The notes below the pieces were generated by a model. It worked only from the letters and a program-made list of their open reading frames with translations, made no database searches and had not been told where the DNA came from. DNA of 64,000 bases from Luidia sarsii (lineage: Eukaryota > Echinodermata > Asteroidea > Paxillosida > Luidiidae). The stretch is from contig OX465111.1 of NCBI GenBank assembly GCA_949987565.1, positions 8,637,202 to 8,701,201 of the forward strand, written 5' to 3'. Made by a program: the position numbers and the translations under genes. How positions within the stretch are numbered: the stretch's first letter is position 1; each line of letters opens with the position of its first letter. Shown here one piece after another: positions 43,690-64,000 of the stretch.

Positions 43690-45395
43690 GTGACTCACCA
43701 TGGACAGCCTGTGTCACTCACCATGGACAGCCTATGTCTCCCACCAGCGACAGCCTCGATCTGTGTCTCTCACCATGGACAGCCTCTGCGACTCTCACCA
43801 TGGGCAGCCTCTGCATCTCACCATGGGCAGCCTCTGCGACTCTCACAATGGACAGCCTCTATCTCTCACCATGGACAGCCTCTGCGACTCTCACCATGGG
43901 CAGCCTCTGCATCTCACCATGGGCAGCCTCTGCGACTCTCACCATGGACAGCCTCTGTTCCTCTCAAAATGGACAGCCCGTGTCTCTCACAATGGACAGC
44001 CTGTGTCTCTCACAATGGACAGCCTGTGTCTCTCACAATGGACAGCCTGTGTCTCTCACCATGGACAGCCTGTGTCTCTCACAATGGACAGCCTGTGTCT
44101 CTCACAATGGACAGCCTGTGTCTCTCACCATGGACAGCCTGTGTCTCTCACAATGGACAGCCTGTGTCTCTCACAATGGACAGCCTGTGTCTCTCACAAT
44201 GGACAGCCTGTGTCTCTCACAATGGACAGCATGTGTCTCTCACAATGGACAGCCTGTGTCTCTCACCATGGACAGCCTCTGTTCCTCTCACAATGGACAG
44301 CCTGTGTCTCTCACAATGGACAGCCTGTGTCTCTCACAATGGACAGCCTGTGTCTCTCACCATGGACAGCCTCTGTTCCTCTCACAATGGACAGCCTGTG
44401 TCTCTGACCATGGACAGCCATTGTGTCTCACCATGGACAGCCTCCTTGTCTCTCACCATGGGCAGCCACTGTGTCACCATGGACAACCACTATATGTCTC
44501 TCACCATTGGCAGCCAGTGCGTCCCATCACATCACCACGGACAGCCGGTGTCCCAGCCCATGATCATGGACAGCCAGTGTTCCAGCCCATGACCATTGAC
44601 AGACAGTGTCCCATCACATCCCCAATGATAGCCGGTGTCATCACCATGGACAGCCTCTGTCTCACCGTGGACTGCCAGCGTCCCATCCCATCACCATGGA
44701 ACAGCCTCTGTCTCACCGTGGACAGCCAGTGTCCCATCCCATCACCATGGGACAGCCTCTGTCTCACCGTGGACAGCCAGTGTCCCAGCCCATCACCATG
44801 GACAGCCTCTGTCTCAACGTGGTCAGCCAGTGTCTCAGTCCATCACCATGGACAGCCGCTGCGTCTCTTCAGACAGGGAGGCCCTGGTGCTGACCTTGCA
44901 TCACAGACGCCTCCCCTGTCTCACCACTCACCCTCGATAGCTTGTCCCAGGCACCGCAGAGAACATTGCTTCACCACGGACACCATGAACATCCTCTTTT
45001 ATCCCACCATGGACAGCCTCTTTTATCTCACCATGGACAGCCTCTTTTATCTCACCATGGACAGCCTCTTTTATCCCACCATGGACAGCCTCTTTTATCT
45101 CACCATGGACAGCCTCTTTTATCTCACCATGGAAAGCCTCTTTCATCTCACCATGGACATCCTCTTTTATCTCACCATGGACAACCTCTTTCATCTCACC
45201 ATGGACATCCTCTTTTATCTCACCATGGACAACCTCTTTTATCTCACCATGGACATCCTATTTTATCTCACCATGGACAGCCTCTTTTATCTCACCATGG
45301 ACAGCCTCTTTCATCTCACCATGGACAGCCTCTTTCATCTCACCATGGACAGCCTCTTATATCTCACCATGGACAGCCTTTCCATGGTCATCCAA
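43690..45395. repeat. 23/24-bp minisatellite with caccatggacagcc core
   Basis: About 1.7 kb. The first part (to about 44450) has mainly a 23-bp period with core tctcacaatggacagcc; a mixed block follows; then about 16 copies of a 24-bp unit with core tctcaccatggacagcc at 45000-45390. All forward frames stay open for long stretches, giving ORFs of 235-591 codons with only reiterated MDSLFYLT- or HGQPLLSH-type peptides. I treat these as non-coding. Confidence 0.88.
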
Positions 45396-45399
45396 AAGA

Positions 45400-46680
45400 A
45401 CTGACATTTTAAGCTTGCCTCTGACTGTCTATGTTGTCATAACAACCAGTGATCGCCGATCTAACCCTATATATTCCCTTGTCTATTCACTGCAATTAAG
45501 GCTTTGGTTGTAAATGTTAGATGACAGTGAAATGAAAATTGAGTTTTAATGTCTGATTGAGTTGGAGTCTTTCCCTTGGATTTCTTATCACAATTCAAAA
45601 ATTAGTTTCTCTTTCGAATTAAGTAGCCGTCGTTCTCTAAATTTAAATCATGTTTTGTACACAATGCCTGGAAAGGAGTATCTTTGTCAGAAAAGTGTTG
45701 TTCAGTGTTAAAATGTTTCATTTTTAAAAGTCCTTGTTTTCACTGCTTATGCTCACTCTTTTTTGATCAAGATCCGTATGAATATTCTGAATGCGATTTC
45801 TGTTAAGCAACTTCCTTTGACTGAAAAGAAGTAGAAGCTTAATCACTTCGTTATGTTTGAGAAGGTGTGTGAAGGCTCGAGTTTTTTAACAATGATTGAA
45901 GGATGATGTAGAAACAAAATCTGTCAAGGTTGATTGTAAGTACAGAATCTGAACACAGAGAATGTACTGGTTCAGTGATTCTTTGTTGTGTTTGACTGAT
46001 TCAACTATGCTCTATTCTGGTTTTCTTTCATTCCAATGACATTTTGTAGATGGTCAGTGGATGGTGAGCATGAATTAAGAATGTTCCTCTACAGAAAATT
46101 TGACTTGTTTCCTGTGTCGTTCATTTTCTTGGGTCGTTTGGACTTTCCAGAGCGTTAATGAACTAAGATTTATTTCGAACAATGAACATGTGTGGTTTAT
46201 CAGACATTCAGATCAAAACAATCCCTCCAATTTTCTCGTTGCTCTAACACTTCAGGAAAACACATTGCTCATGTTTGTTTTGAATGCCACCAACAAAAAC
46301 GAAAACATGTCCCTGAAGAATTTAAATACAGTTCTTGGCCTTGGATGGATTGCTTTTAGGGTCTACACAACATTGACTCCCTCCCATTTTCAGCGCCCAT
46401 TTCCACTTGCGCGTTTATTTAGTACTAAGTGCTAACTTAGTACTATCATTACACTACTAGAGTTTAATTAATCTTTTTCACTTTGAATCAGATCGCTTGA
46501 TTTTGAACAATATATTATGGTTAAACATATTCTTCAACCCATATAATTTTGGTTATGCACTTTACCGTACGGTTAACAAATATCGTGCTATTTTTGTGCT
46601 TATTTATTTTGTACTTAATAATTTTTTCTCATCAATTTCCATACGATACTTTATATATAAGTTCCAAGTAGAGTTTGTAA
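45400..46680. other. AT-rich intergenic DNA, nothing recognised
   Basis: No repeat array and no ORF with protein-family resemblance. The longest open stretch (46100-46435, 111 codons) looks random in composition. Confidence 0.4.
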
Positions 46681-46682
46681 GA

Positions 46683-46757
46683 AGGACGTGTTTGTGTAGC
46701 GGATACACTCTCTGACTTCCAACTTGGTGACCCGAGTTCGAATCCTGGCGATGTCAA
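46683..46757 (+). mobile_element. tRNA-like SINE head
   Basis: gtgtagcggatacactctct in the D-arm position and the B-box word GAGTTCGAATCCTGG spaced as in a tRNA. Acceptor ends do not pair, so it is a tRNA-derived repeat rather than a tRNA gene. Confidence 0.5.
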
Positions 46758-46874
46758 GATCCGTGTTCGAGTTTCACATGAAATTTATAAGTGCTTTTAT
46801 TTTATTTTTCGACATCTATCCTGAGTTAAAAAGTGTAAAATTCCATTTTATTTTATTTTATCTAGTGGGGTAGA

Positions 46875-47045
46875 GGGGGCGCCACAGGTCCCCGAACCAC
46901 CCCAGGTTGGTGATCTGGGGAGGCCGGGAGTTCTGGGCGGGTAGAGGGCGCCCCAGGTTGGTGATCTGGGGAGGCCGGGGGTTCTGGGCGGATAGAGGGC
47001 GCCCCAGGTTGGTGATCTGGGGAGGCCAGGGGGTTCTGGGCGGAC
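46875..47045. repeat. 51-bp GC-rich tandem repeat, about 3 copies
   Basis: gatctggggaggccggg starts at 46912, 46963 and about 47014, an exact 51-bp period, with gggcgccccaggttggt between. The period is a multiple of three, so ORFs on both strands run through it. No protein family is recognised. Confidence 0.85.
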
Positions 47046-47047
47046 CT

Positions 47048-47122
47048 GCATCCACCCGGGATCGAACCCTCGGTCTTGGGGTTCCCAGCAGAGCCACTGA
47101 ACCACTAGCCTCATGAGTCCCG
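47048..47122 (-). mobile_element. tRNA-like SINE head (minus strand)
   Basis: On the minus strand TAGTGGTTCAGTGGC fits an A box and GGGTTCGATCCC is a perfect B-box core at tRNA-like spacing. Flanking ends do not pair as an acceptor stem. Confidence 0.55.
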
Positions 47123-47189
47123 CCCACCCACCCCTCACAAACCTTTCTATTTAAACCTTCGGTTACTCTAATTGAATTAAAAAACAAGA

Positions 47190-48565
47190 ATTCTTCCAAG
47201 GGGATCGAACCTGGAACCTTGAGGTTACAGACCCTGGGCCATCCCGTTAGGCCAATTGCACCAGTTGAATTTTTGTTCGAATTTTAGATACTTATAGGTT
47301 GGGTTTGTACTTAGTAATTTGAAGAAGAAAAATTACTCTTACATGTCCCTGGGATCGAACCTGGAACCTTGAGGTTACAAACTCTGGGACATGCCGTTAG
47401 GCCAATTGCACCAGTTGAATTTTTGTTCGAATTTTGGATACTTATAGGTGGGTTTGTACTTGGTAATTTGAAGAAGAAAAAGTTACTCTTACATCTCCCT
47501 AGGATCGAACCTGTAACCTTGAGGTTACAAACTCTGGGAGATGCCGTTAGGCCCATTGCACCAATTGATTTTTTGTTCGAATTTTAGATACTTATAGGTT
47601 GGGTTTGTACTTAGTAACTTGAAGAAGAAAAATTTACTCTTACATGTCCTGGGGATCGAACCTGGAACCTTGAAGTTACAGACCCTTGGACATGCCGATA
47701 GGCCAATTGCACCAGTCGAATTTTTGTTCGAATTTTAGATACTTATAGGTTGGGTTTGTACTTAGTAACTTGAAGAAGAAAAAGTTACTCTTACATCTCC
47801 CTAGGATCGAACCTGTAACCTTGAGGTTACAAACTCTGGGAGATGCCGTTAGGCCCATTGCACCAATTGATTTTTTGTTCGAATTTTAGATACTTATAGG
47901 TTGGGTTTGTACTTAGTAACTTGAAGAAGAAAAATTTACTCTTACATGTCCTGGGGATCGAACCTGGAACCTTGAAGTTACAGACCCTTGGACATGCCGA
48001 TAGGCCAATTGCACCAGTCGAATTTTTGTTCGAATTTTAGATACTTATAGGTTGGGTTTGTACTTAGTAACTTGAAGAAGAAAAAGTTACTCTTACATCT
48101 CCCTAGGATCGAACCTGTAACCTTGAGGTTACAAACTCTGGGAGATGCCGTTAGGCCCATTGCACCAATTGATTTTTTGTTCGAATTTTAGATACTTATA
48201 GGTTGGGTTTGTACTTAGTAACTTGAAGAAGAAAAATTTACTCTTACATGTCCTGGGGATCGAACCTGGAACCTTGAAGTTACAGACCCTTGGACATGCC
48301 GATAGGCCAATTGCACCAGTCGAATTTTTGTTCGAATTTTAGATACTTATAGGTTGGGTTTGTACTTAGTTATTTGAAGAAGAAAAATTTACTCTTACAT
48401 CTCCTTGATGGGATCGAACCTGTAACCTTGAGGTTACAGACCCTGGGACATGCCGGTAGGCCAAATGCACCAGTTTAATTTTTGTTCGAATTTTAGATAC
48501 TTATAGGTTGGGTTTGTTTAAACATGGAAAATTATTCTTACATATCCTGGGGATCGAACCTAGAA
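47190..48565 (-). repeat. Tandem array of ~151-bp tRNA-like units
   Basis: The word ggatcgaacctg recurs at about 47202, 47352, 47502, 47653, 47804 and so on, giving roughly ten units of 150-151 bp. From about 47500 two unit types alternate, making a 302-bp higher-order repeat. Read on the minus strand each unit has TGGTGCAATTGGCCTAACGG (A-box-like) and GGTTCGATCC (B-box core) about 52 bases apart, as in a pol III tRNA-type promoter. One further unit lies at 49215-49395. Confidence 0.85.
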
Positions 48566-49214
48566 CCTTGTATTTTTTTCACCCCTATTTTCACCTTATA
48601 TTTAAACGGTCGGTTACCGTAAAGGAACTTAATACAAAATGAACTAAACCAAACCCATCAAGTTGGGAACAACCAACGTTCTCAATCATAGTCCCGACTG
48701 CTACCACGAGGCTAACGGGTAATCCTCGGAGATGAGTCGAGATTTTCTGCTTGTGCTTTGCATTAAAACGAAAAAAAAATCGATGTTTTCCCCAGCCCTT
48801 GGTTTCGGACTCGGAAGATTTGGTCATTGGTTCTAGGTAGACGGTTACGCTACCGGAACCCAATCGATTTTTAAGAAAATCTTGATACTCGGACGCTCGA
48901 TTTTGATATAAAAAGTCGAAACCCAGACATTGCTAGCGGTTGCTCCAGGAACTTCACATTACGCCATGGGCACCATTTGAAATTTGGGCGAAAATTTCAG
49001 AAACCTACAGGAACCATCCGGTAATTAGAAGTGTCAAGAGTTCCAGGCATTGCAATCTACGCCACTAGCGCCACTTATCTTTGGGCGAAATGTATTCGTC
49101 ACGTCACGTCTCGTCACGTATCCCGCAGTCCGGGTGAAGAAGTCACAGAAGATTTTGCAGCCAGGCTTCTCCATCCTTCTCTGTCCTCAGCCTCTCTCTT
49201 TTCCACCCCATACC
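48566..49214. other. Unique insert inside the tRNA-like array
   Basis: Sequence unlike the array, separating the main block from the last unit. It contains cgtcacgtcacgtctcgtca near 49098. No gene is recognised. Confidence 0.5.
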
Positions 49215-49395
49215 CGAATTTTAGATACTTATAGGTTGGGTTTGTACTTAGTAATTTGAAGAAGAAAAAAATTACTCTTACATCTCCCTGGGATCGATCC
49301 TGTAACCTTGGGGTTACAAACTCTGGGACATGCCGTTAGGCCAATTACACCACTTTTTTGTTGGAATTTTATATACTTATAGGTTAGGTTTGTAA
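49215..49395 (-). repeat. Isolated unit of the ~151-bp tRNA-like repeat
   Basis: Repeats gaattttagatacttatagg, the aagaagaaaaa tract and ggatcgatcctgtaacc of the main array in the same orientation. Confidence 0.85.
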
Positions 49396-51310
49396 TTTAA
49401 ACAAGGTTTCACAATCCTTAACGTAATGTTAGCGCTGTTCCCAAACCCAACGCTATGTAAAATAAGTATAAAATGAAGTCTATTTCCGACACCATGCACC
49501 CACGTTTTGATACCAAACACTGACACAAAACTTATCGTATCTGAAAGTCTTCGAAACTCACAAAAATGGCCCGTACAGTGATAACTCATATCTGGACAAC
49601 ACCATCCACATTGAGCAAAAAAGTAAAGTAACTAGACATTCGAATTTCCCTAGGGCCTATAGGCCTATGCGTTTCGTCCTTACGTGTAGGTGTAGCGAGC
49701 GAGGTATCCGTGCCATTCACGTAGCGGACAGCAAGTAGCGTATGACGTCATACTTGATGACGTATCGTTGCACTATCCGTATCCATTCTCTTGCGAGACC
49801 TTCATTACCAAACCACCAGTTACCAGTTGCTACAACCCGCGCTGCTTTACACAGACAGAGGTTTCATTCCCACAGCCGACCCTACGGAAAAGTCCTCCAT
49901 CCACTGGTGTTTGCGCCCTCACCGACAAGGAACATTTTAAGGACATTTTAAAAGCAAAGCCGCACCAACACCCTCCATGCTCTCACCATGCTCTCACGGA
50001 ACCAGGAAAGTAGCTGTCATTAGATTCGGGGGCCTAATTGCGTTAAATCTAAAAGCTAATCGACACTTACATGTCTTTTGATTGTAACTTCCGTTACATA
50101 TAACTGAGAATCTCAGGAACTGAATGATTAACATCTCTGGTGAAACTCTGATTTGCATTTTGGTAGTTTTAGTCAGTAAGCAGTTTGCAACATTTTTGTA
50201 TCACCTTATATCTGGTGAAAATTATATCTTGACATCAAGCAGAGTACAAACTGCCTAAAATGTTGAGTTACCGGCTCTTTTCAGAGCCACTCTCAGTCTC
50301 CAAAGAGATGTTTTACATGGTGTCACCCCATACCTTCCACTTGCTTCCGTATCATCGTATATATTTTCAGAACAGAAACAAAAAGTCGAAACATGAATCT
50401 TTGATATCATTTTCCACGATGGACAAAGGTAAACCTGAATGACAAGTGATGTTGGGCTCTTCTTGGATTCTACATTTCAGGCACTGCATTTTGCAATGCA
50501 ATTGCAGTCTTAGGCTATGTCTAACCTGACATCATCCTCAAGATCATGAATTCGATCCAACGGATCAAAGTGTATTACAATAGCACATTTGTGTATGACT
50601 TTGGATACAGCACAGAGGTGCATGCAGCGCTCCGCGCATGTTTGGCTGAGTGTATTGAATATTAGGCTACATACTAGTGCCACTAGAGGGCTGAGCAGTG
50701 ATCTTCCAAAGTTCCTCCTGGTTTATTCAACTGAAGATCTCAATGCCTCGATAGCTGCAAAATACCAGTATGAAACACTAATGTTGTGGATTAGACTGCC
50801 AACGATTTCTTGATTTACTTCGGTGATGGTACAAGATTCAGATTTGGTTTTGTCTGTCGTTGAATATTGTATCAGGAAAACCTGTTGCTTTGGATATGTC
50901 CAATTGTCCACAAGGAATCACACAAACAAATACATGATCACTGCTCAGCTCATTACTATGCAGTCAAAAATTCAATACACATGTGCACAGTCGCACTATG
51001 CTCCATTGGCAACACACAATGGGCTAAACAGATAATCCCTTCAGAAAAACAGCCACACCATGTCCAAATTATGCCAGGTTTGACTCACTTGTACACATAG
51101 TATACCCTCATTGATTTTTTTCATAGAAATATATTGTCACCGATTGTTTTAATGGCACCTTGTTCAAGAACCTCCGTTATGGGAACTGGAAAAACGCCTG
51201 GCGCAAAGTGGTTAATTACTCTCCTAAAGTTATTATCATTCATGATTTAGACCAAGGCAAATAGATTCTAAAATTGTATGAGACAAGAGGTCAGACAAAG
51301 CCAAGATTTT
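49396..51310. other. Intergenic region with repeat remnants
   Basis: TGACGTCA occurs at about 49744. The gcagtttgcaacatttttgta tail word of the hairpin MITE family lies near 50180. A half copy of the ggttcttttcagaacc family (ccggctcttttcagagcc ... acatggtgtcacc) lies at about 50262-50335. ORFs of 60-81 codons show no family resemblance. Confidence 0.4.
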
Positions 51311-52506
51311 CATTTCATGTTATCTTTAATAAAATTCAAAGGCATGATCCAATATAGATACAATATTTACAGATGTACTTCCTTCACCAGTAAAGGCTAA
51401 TAGGTGACACTGTTCAATCAACAGTGTTCCTATCCCATTACATGTATTCCCATAAGTAGGACCTGGAGTTGAAGTTACTTATAATTCACAGCCCTCTAAT
51501 TCTTACAGCTCTGTTTAGGAAAGGCTGGTAATAACTAATATCAGCAAGCTGGATTCAAGGAATAATATGCAATGTGTTTCGGGGAAATTGCAAGTCAGTT
51601 AACCTTTCTACTTGTGGCAAAGGATAAGTCTGGCATGATGTCACTTGCCAGTACCTTGTCACAGTATCTGTGGATTTGGTTACGACAACAATTCAGGGAC
51701 TCTATGAAGCAAACATGATTCAAGTGAAACAGTACATCATGTTGTCATCAATGTACAGCATAGTGGAATAGGTAGATAGGATTCAAACACATTTAACAGT
51801 GAGCAGACTGTCAGACTTGTATGACTCACGACTCAGACTTGACAAATGTGGTTCTCAATCGGCCATTATTACTGACGGTAGCCATCAGGCTAGTGCTGGG
51901 CAAATCCTGCATTTTTGGAATCAATTCCAATTCCATCCCGGAATTGCAATTCTACTCAGAATTGACTCCATTATGATTAGCAGAAGTAACATTGAGTTTG
52001 TGTATAACCACTTATTTGGGAGTTGCTTGCCTTTTAACACCCTGACAGAAACTGTCACAGAGACAAATGCCAACACACTGACAGAGACATCACACTGACA
52101 GAGACATCACTGTGATAAATGCCATCACAGGGACAAAGATATCACAGTGAAAATTGTCATTGCAGAGACAAAGGTCATCACAGTGATAAATATCATCACA
52201 ATGACAAGGGCCATCTCAGTGACACAGGTAAAAAAACATCACAGTGATAAATGCCATCAGAGACAAAGGTCATCACAATGATAAATGTCATCGCAATGAC
52301 AAAGGCCATCTCAATGACAAAGGCCATTGCAATGACAAACGCTATCACAGTGACAAAGGCCCTCACAAAAACAAAGGATATCACAATGACAAATGCCATC
52401 ACAGTGACAAATGCCATCACAGTAACAAAGGCCATGACAGTGACACAGGCTATCATTGTGACAACGGCCATCACAGTGACAAGGACCATCACATAGACAA
52501 TGGTCA
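51311..52506 (-). other. DHX16: Probable DHX16 3' UTR
   Basis: Downstream of the DHX16 stop on the minus strand. An ATTAAA signal on that strand lies at about 51325-51330. The part next to the stop (about 52050-52500) is an 18-bp-type repeat. The UTR end is inferred only from the signal. Confidence 0.4.
52050..52505. repeat. ~18-bp repeat (atcacagtgacaaaggcc) beside the DHX16 stop
   Basis: About 25 degenerate copies of an 18-bp unit with core atcacagtgacaaa. The period is a multiple of three, so ORFs on both strands stay open; these are artefacts. It ends immediately downstream of the DHX16 stop codon (complement of 52507-52509). Confidence 0.85.
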
Positions 52507-63477
<10,971 letters not shown>

Positions 63478-63516
63478 CTAGCAAAGGGGAAGAGGGCCAG
63501 GCAAAGGTGGTACTAT

Positions 63517-63756
63517 GGCCGTTCATGAAATGAAGGCTTAGGCTAGGGCTTAGGCTTCGGTCATATTTCTCTTATCCATTATAATGTCGCAGGCATCTAG
63601 ACACAAGCGTTGGGCCCCAGTTTCTTGGTGAATACCCTGTACTCATCAAGCCAGCAAAACTTAAAATTTGGCGACACACCACAACCTGGATTTTCAGGTT
63701 TGTCAGACGGAGACGAAGCCTGAGCCCAAGTCTAAGCCTTCATTTCGTAAACGGCC
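63517..63756. mobile_element. MITE copy 2 (tgaaggcttaggct ends)
   Basis: 240 bp bounded by GGCCGTTCATGAAATGAAGG and its complement ending ttcgtaaacggcc, flanked by TAT on both sides (tactat|ggcc ... ggcc|tatg). A TAT or TA target duplication would fit Harbinger-type or Tc1/mariner-type transposition. The interior matches 16672-16916 in reverse. Confidence 0.85.
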
Positions 63757-64000
63757 TATGTTAAAAACAGACTTGTATGACTCCTAAGTCCGACTCAAGT
63801 CCAACTCATGTCATTTTTTCAAAGACTCAGACTCTAGACATGATAACAACTGACTTGGACTCAGACATACCAACTTAAAGTTGGACTCAAACCTGCCTGA
63901 CTTAATAATGATAATAATGATATTCTTGTATAATGCCAAAACCCGCCAAAATTGACACTCAAGGGGCTTCACCTGTAACTTGGTGGAAGTTAAAAAACCT

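Noticed and set aside
43629..45404. 591-codon ORF, the longest in the window
   Set aside because: It is wholly made of the 23/24-bp minisatellite. Other frames are open too, the peptide is a mere cycle of the unit, and no promoter or splice context supports it.
49742..50013. Two overlapping ORFs after a TGACGTCA word
   Set aside because: Under 82 codons, no family match and no splice or poly(A) context.

Overview
This is animal nuclear DNA: three split protein genes with GT-AG introns, AATAAA poly(A) signals, tRNA-derived SINE-like repeats, MITE-like and foldback elements, and many minisatellites. I favour an invertebrate deuterostome, with an ambulacrarian (echinoderm or hemichordate) preferred and amphioxus possible. 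The reasons are the ubiquitous taggccta/acatgtac word use, compact introns, and a foldback element built like the sea-urchin TU elements. This is inference; no species marker was found.

Layout. Positions 1-6400 hold no host gene that I can support. They contain a 15-bp satellite (4376-4605) next to the C-terminal relic of a Mutator-like (MULE) transposase (about 5017-5346), then a SINE fragment and (ACATGT)n. Positions 6479-8114 (+) are a complete two-exon RBM7, the RRM protein of the nuclear exosome targeting complex. Positions 10356-34672 (+) are a complete 24-exon GOLGA2 (golgin GM130). Its exons join without a frame break into 1005 codons plus a stop, close to the human length of about 1000. 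Positions 34673 to about 36.9 kb are its probable 3' UTR. Positions 37-51.3 kb hold no gene that I can recognise and are dominated by tandem arrays (21 bp, 23/24 bp, 51 bp, and a roughly 151-bp tRNA-like array). Positions 52507-63477 (-) are the last nine coding exons of DHX16, the PRP2-type spliceosomal DEAH helicase. They run from the DEAH box to the stop; the N-terminal half and motif I lie beyond 64000. GOLGA2 and DHX16 converge.

The genes have separate housekeeping roles: RBM7 in nuclear RNA surveillance, GM130 in cis-Golgi tethering, DHX16 in spliceosome activation. I see no sign of an operon or shared pathway. Regulatory motifs known from vertebrates are visible in the proteins: a TPxK CDK site at Thr25 of GM130 and a 14-3-3/MK2-type site at Ser130 of RBM7.

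The unusual content is repetitive. (1) A 540-bp foldback element (62632-63171) has arms of iterated 16-bp repeats, a telomere-like core and a candidate target duplication. A related 15-bp array adjoins the MULE relic. (2) A TTAA-flanked MITE is present as a 684-bp copy and as a deleted copy inserted cleanly into a SINE. (3) A 27-copy, 108-bp array duplicates an exon end with its splice donor. (4) One GOLGA2 intron is stop-free along its length and filled with acceptor-like repeats. (5) Most DHX16 introns carry their own unrelated minisatellite or foldback repeat.
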